From an uncultured Candidatus Saccharibacteria bacterium (GTDB lineage: Bacteria; Patescibacteriota; Saccharimonadia; Saccharimonadales; Saccharimonadaceae), in NCBI GenBank assembly GCA_937974295.1, contig CALBWN010000037.1, forward strand, positions 1-8,813: DNA of 8,813 bases, written 5' to 3'. Positions 6,486 through 8,813 of this stretch are shown in pieces. The stretch's first letter is position 1. Every line of letters begins with the position of its first letter. The position numbers were made by a program, and so were the translations under genes. Below the pieces are notes generated by a model. It was given only the letters and a program-made list of their open reading frames with translations. It was not told the origin of the DNA and searched no databases.

Positions 6486-7058
6486 CTATTCACTAACAAA
6501 CAGCTGCTCAAGCACCGCATCAACCATAAACTTCATCGTCTTTGGTGCGATACCCTCCAGTGCGTCGATTGCCGCCACTGCTGTAAAGAGCTCGCTAATT
6601 ATCTGGTCGGTCGCGCCTGGCCGCAGTATGCCATCGCGCCGCCACTGCTGCACCTGCTCAGCAAAGAACTCACCACGCATTGCCAGATTATGACCCACTC
6701 CTGCTTGTTTGGCCTCGTCTTGGTAGGCTTGGCGCACCTGCTCGCCAGGCACATCACTCTGCCACTCGGCGAGGATTTTATTACGCCGCGTTGCTTGTGT
6801 TGTGGCGCGTAGATAGGCTGCAAAAGCCGCCCGCGGCTGCGACCAATCGATTCGTCCAACAATCCGGTTCTTCGTCTTTTCGTCCTCCGCACGATACACC
6901 GCAAGGAAGAGCTCCAGCTTAGACGGATAGAGCAAATACACACCACCCACCGCAATGCCCGCCACCTGAGCAATCTCCACAATCGATGCCGCCTTGTAGC
7001 CGTCCTGGGCAAAGACTCGCCGCGCTGCCTGAATTAGTTTCGCCTGACTGATTGCCAT
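6486..7058 (-). CDS. TetR/AcrR-family transcriptional regulator
   Basis: DNA-binding regulator, usually a dimeric repressor released by a small ligand. Of its 190 residues, the first 55 are the TetR N-terminal domain: helix 1 AARRVFAQDGY (11-21), the helix-turn-helix ASIVEIAQVAGIAVGGVYLLYPSK (about 24-47), then LELFLAVY. The remainder is a helical ligand-binding and dimer domain. Its C-terminal half (IISELFTAVAAIDALEGI) resembles the common TetR_C dimer face; the ligand is unknown. The start is supported by GGAG at 7064-7067, five bases from the ATG, within a leader of about 60 nt. It could repress its own gene through the inverted repeat at 7079-7100. Its other targets are not obvious: the neighbouring CorA gene and the TasA-like operon across the gap are both candidates. 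Confidence 0.92.
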   Translation of the reverse strand: MAISQAKLIQAARRVFAQDGYKAASIVEIAQVAGIAVGGVYLLYPSKLELFLAVYRAEDEKTKNRIVGRIDWSQPRAAFAAYLRATTQATRRNKILAEWQSDVPGEQVRQAYQDEAKQAGVGHNLAMRGEFFAEQVQQWRRDGILRPGATDQIISELFTAVAAIDALEGIAPKTMKFMVDAVLEQLFVSE

Positions 7059-7078
7059 ATCCGCTCCGACCTCCGCTT

Positions 7079-7100
7079 GCGCTACCCTGCCCGATAGCGC
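7079..7100. promoter_or_regulatory. Inverted repeat in the TetR gene leader, candidate operator
   Basis: GCGCTA and TAGCGC are separated by ten bases, a 22-base dyad between the promoter and the start codon. That is a usual size and place for a TetR-type autoregulatory operator. In RNA it would also form a six-pair stem, so an effect on translation is an alternative. Confidence 0.4.
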
Positions 7101-7124
7101 CTCTTTACTTTCTATTCATATTCT

Positions 7125-7133
7125 ATTATAGCA
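7125..7133 (-). promoter_or_regulatory. Extended -10 promoter of the TetR gene
   Basis: The minus strand reads TGCTATAAT, identical over nine bases to the promoter of the ABC exporter operon. Initiation is expected near 7118, leaving a leader of about 60 nt. The -35 position is weak (TGCCCA at 17 bases). Confidence 0.6.
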
Positions 7134-7220
7134 GGTTTACAAGGAGCTGGGCAGATAGGCTGGCGATATAACAGTGTTGTAGCCGATTCTCTCGCACGAG
7201 CCACTATAGCAAAACAGAGG

Positions 7221-7241
7221 TACAGACATGATGTGTCTGTA
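7221..7241. repeat. Perfect inverted repeat with 8-base arms
   Basis: TACAGACA and TGTCTGTA flank a five-base spacer TGATG. It may be an operator for a dimeric regulator, or a hairpin in a transcript. It has no T-run after it. It lies about 90 bp upstream of the TetR promoter and about 300 bp upstream of the TasA-like gene. Confidence 0.5.
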
Positions 7242-7324
7242 TGAGCAAGATCTTTTACAGTAACCTTTCTCTCACTGCTCTGCCATACATCGAGGAAAAA
7301 TCTACTATCTACTTCATTAGGCTT

Positions 7325-7334
7325 TTGGCGCCAA
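7325..7334. repeat. Palindrome TTGGCGCCAA
   Basis: A 10-base perfect palindrome in the intergenic region upstream of the TasA-like gene. It is short, so chance occurrence is possible, but TTGGCGCCAA-like dyads serve as sites for dimeric repressors in several families. Confidence 0.25.
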
Positions 7335-7429
7335 TGGAAGAGACCAATCTATAGAAAATACCAAATCGATCTTTCTGTCACCCCGAAGGAGAGATGAGCA
7401 AACTAGTAAAGCCGCCACTGACATCTGAT

Positions 7430-7441
7430 AATTTATAAATT
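7430..7441. repeat. AT palindrome AATTTATAAATT
   Basis: A 12-base perfect palindrome about 100 bp upstream of the TasA-like start. It could be a regulator site or merely AT-rich promoter-region sequence. Confidence 0.25.
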
Positions 7442-7543
7442 TAGCTATCACACTATACGCACAGCAATCAGCGACCTGCTGCCTTGTATAACGCTCATGC
7501 TTTTGATACACTGATAGTTAATATAACCATAAGGGGGATTTTT

Positions 7544-8197
7544 ATGATTGCAACTCAAGCTGGCCAGAGCAAGAAGCGGATCGGCCTTATCTCAACGGGG
7601 ATCGTCGGTGCACTGCTGGTCGCCTTTACCTTTACACCAACCTTCGCAGGCTTTGCGGCAAGCATCCAAAACACCATCAACAGTGCCTCAACCGGTACAC
7701 TCACCATGAAGGAAACATCGGGTACCTACACCTGCAATAGCACAGATGGTGCTGGTGCAACGACCAACTCTGCTACCTGTTCTACTATTAACAAGTATGG
7801 TGGCACGAGCACACCACTCGTTGCTGGTGGGCCAGCCCAAACAACCAACATTACTCTGCAAAACACCGGAAGCGTGGCCGCAACATCCTTTAGCCTTAAC
7901 CCTGGCACATGTAGCCAATCACCTGTCCCTGGTGCTTCTTTAGCAGGTAGTGCAACTGACCTCTGCAGTAAAGTCAAGGTAGCTATCAAATCAGGCAGCA
8001 GCACATTCTTTACGGGTACTGCCGCACAACTGCAAGCAGGCGGTGCTATTGACCTGCTCGCCAAGCTCAGCAAGGCAACCATCAATACTGGCGAGAGTGT
8101 GCCAATCACCTTTGAGGTGTCGCTCGACGCTAGCGCCGGCCCAACCTACCAAGGTTTGCAGGTCTCGCAACCACTGACGTGGACATTTGGCGCGTAA
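7544..8197 (+). CDS. TasA/CalY (camelysin)-like secreted protein
   Basis: Probable exported matrix or surface protein of the SipW-dependent TasA/camelysin group. The 217 residues start with a long signal peptide: basic SKKR (9-12), hydrophobic 13-30, then a candidate cleavage near AGFA/ASIQ (about 38). The mature part begins with the family-like NTINSASTGTLTM and is rich in Ser, Thr and Gly. ITLQNTGSVAATSFSL (103-118) and the end VPITFEVSLDASAGPTYQG, then LTWTF, match the beta-strand pattern of this group (NTG strand, then a late YQG strand). Four cysteines (C64, C79, C123, C141) could form two disulfides. The ATG at 7544 has GGGGG six bases upstream (7533-7537); an in-frame extension to 7484 has no such signal and would spoil the signal peptide. 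It is followed 18 bases later by the SipW-like peptidase gene, its likely processing enzyme. Confidence 0.82.
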   Translation: MIATQAGQSKKRIGLISTGIVGALLVAFTFTPTFAGFAASIQNTINSASTGTLTMKETSGTYTCNSTDGAGATTNSATCSTINKYGGTSTPLVAGGPAQTTNITLQNTGSVAATSFSLNPGTCSQSPVPGASLAGSATDLCSKVKVAIKSGSSTFFTGTAAQLQAGGAIDLLAKLSKATINTGESVPITFEVSLDASAGPTYQGLQVSQPLTWTFGA

Positions 8198-8215
8198 TTC
8201 CTCTGGAGTAGGACA

Positions 8216-8813
8216 ATGCGCATGCCGCGGCAACGAATAATTATCATCACTATCCTAAGCCTCTGTCTTGGAGGCTTCGTTGCCGTGATGATGGCGCTCG
8301 GCATGCGTATCTTTTTCGTCACAACGCCGAGCATGGCGACTGCCGCACCAGTTGGCTCGCTCGTCATTGCCCAGCCAGCTAGCAGCTACCACCCCGGCGA
8401 TATCATCACCTTCCGGCGCCACGGCCGGACGTATACCCATCGAATCCAGTCTATCACCAACCAGCGTATCCTCACCAAGGGCGACCTCAACCACGCGGCC
8501 GATCCGCTCCCCATCGAGCACAGCGCCATCATTGGCAAAGCAATTTTCATCAACCCGTGGCTTGGCTGGGTATGGCTGATGATGCCATGGGTGGTGATTG
8601 GCTGGCTCATTATCCATCTAGCCACCCGCCAAGCTCGCCCAACGTGGCGCTGGTATTATCGGATTATTGGCATGACACTGGTGCTCTGCGCTGTGTCGCT
8701 GTGGTTTCATCCATGGATCAACTTTAGTGTGCTCAGTGTTTTGCCAGCCAACGAAGGCGCCACTATGCACATTGTCAACACCGGTGTCTTCCCGATTGAC
8801 GCAGTCGGCACAG
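8216..8813 (+). CDS. SipW-like (S26B) signal peptidase with C-terminal extension, cut by window edge
   Basis: Membrane signal peptidase of the SipW/ER-like S26B type, expected to cut the signal peptide of the TasA-like protein encoded just upstream. The 199 visible residues show an anchor at about 8-30, the serine nucleophile S39 in TPSMATAAPVGS, the box YTHRIQSI with H75 (histidine in place of the bacterial lysine, the S26B hallmark), and TKGDLNHAADPLPI with D90 and D96. The usual GSM before the nucleophile is PSM here. Two more hydrophobic segments follow (about 116-136 and 150-165), then a new part starts at about 170 with MHIVNTGVFPIDAVG, which looks like a beta-rich extracytoplasmic domain resembling the NTG strand of the substrate. 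The gene is cut there. GGAG at 8205-8208 is seven bases before the ATG. Confidence 0.85.
   Translation, partial: MRMPRQRIIIITILSLCLGGFVAVMMALGMRIFFVTTPSMATAAPVGSLVIAQPASSYHPGDIITFRRHGRTYTHRIQSITNQRILTKGDLNHAADPLPIEHSAIIGKAIFINPWLGWVWLMMPWVVIGWLIIHLATRQARPTWRWYYRIIGMTLVLCAVSLWFHPWINFSVLSVLPANEGATMHIVNTGVFPIDAVGT

Larger units (their letters stand above)
7134..7543. other. Intergenic region of about 400 bp without a convincing gene
   Basis: This is the longest non-coding stretch in the window, AT-rich compared with the genes around it. The only frame of note is a 64-codon minus-strand one starting at GTG 7511, without ribosome site or recognisable sequence, which I do not accept. The region holds an 8-base-arm inverted repeat (7221-7241), palindromes at 7325-7334 and 7430-7441, and should contain the promoter of the TasA-like gene. 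The best -10 for that is TATAAC at 7487-7492, without a clear -35. A regulatory RNA is possible but not shown. Confidence 0.5.

Noticed and set aside
7317..7511. Possible 64-codon minus-strand gene in the long gap
   Set aside because: GTG start without ribosome site, no hydrophobic or domain pattern, and overlaps the control region of the TasA-like gene.
7484..7543. N-terminal extension of the TasA-like protein
   Set aside because: The ATG at 7544 has a strong GGGGG ribosome site and begins a proper signal peptide; the extension has neither.
404..8197. Reassigned TGA codon (Gly as in Gracilibacteria, or Trp)
   Set aside because: All frames are continuous without in-frame TGA and Trp is written TGG, so only the lack of TGA stops is unusual.

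Overview
The window looks like bacterial chromosome of moderate G+C, densely packed with genes and with few gaps. It holds nine complete or near-complete protein genes plus two cut by the window edges. There is no IS element, prophage, CRISPR array, tRNA or rRNA that I can support. No marker gene fixes the taxon. Small genes, several apparently leaderless transcripts, a strong preference for TAG stops and a SipW/TasA-type secretion pair would fit a Patescibacteria/CPR member such as Saccharibacteria, or an actinobacterium-like organism. That assignment is inference only.

Layout. (1) 1-1168, minus strand: an ABC-2 type exporter operon, ATPase followed directly by a permease that runs off the left edge, driven by an extended -10 promoter near 1275-1283. 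(2) 1392-3038, minus: a large soluble helical protein of unknown family, more AT-rich than its neighbours. It is divergent from (3) 3128-3367, plus: a 79-residue two-helix membrane protein. The gap of about 90 bp between them holds back-to-back promoters, both predicted to start transcription at or within a few bases of the ATG. (4) 3467-4099, plus: a membrane-anchored CHAP-type peptidoglycan hydrolase. (5) 4154-5462, plus: a polytopic membrane protein with an intramembrane CVPC motif, translationally coupled to an anchored DsbA-like thiol oxidoreductase; this is a probable envelope redox module. (6) 5466-6380, minus: a CorA-type divalent cation channel, convergent with the DsbA gene. (7) 6486-7058, minus: a TetR-family regulator. 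(8) 7134-7543: about 400 bp without a convincing gene, containing an inverted repeat and palindromes. (9) 7544 to the right edge, plus: a TasA/camelysin-like secreted protein and a SipW-like signal peptidase, the peptidase being fused to an extra C-terminal region.

Many of the products act at the cell envelope: export, peptidoglycan cleavage, disulfide formation, secreted fibre-type protein and its dedicated peptidase. The four cysteines of the TasA-like protein are plausible clients of the DsbA-like enzyme. The points most worth a second look are the leaderless promoter architecture shared by five genes, the near-exclusive use of TAG stops with no TGA, the CVPC membrane protein/DsbA pair, and the unrecognised 548-residue protein.
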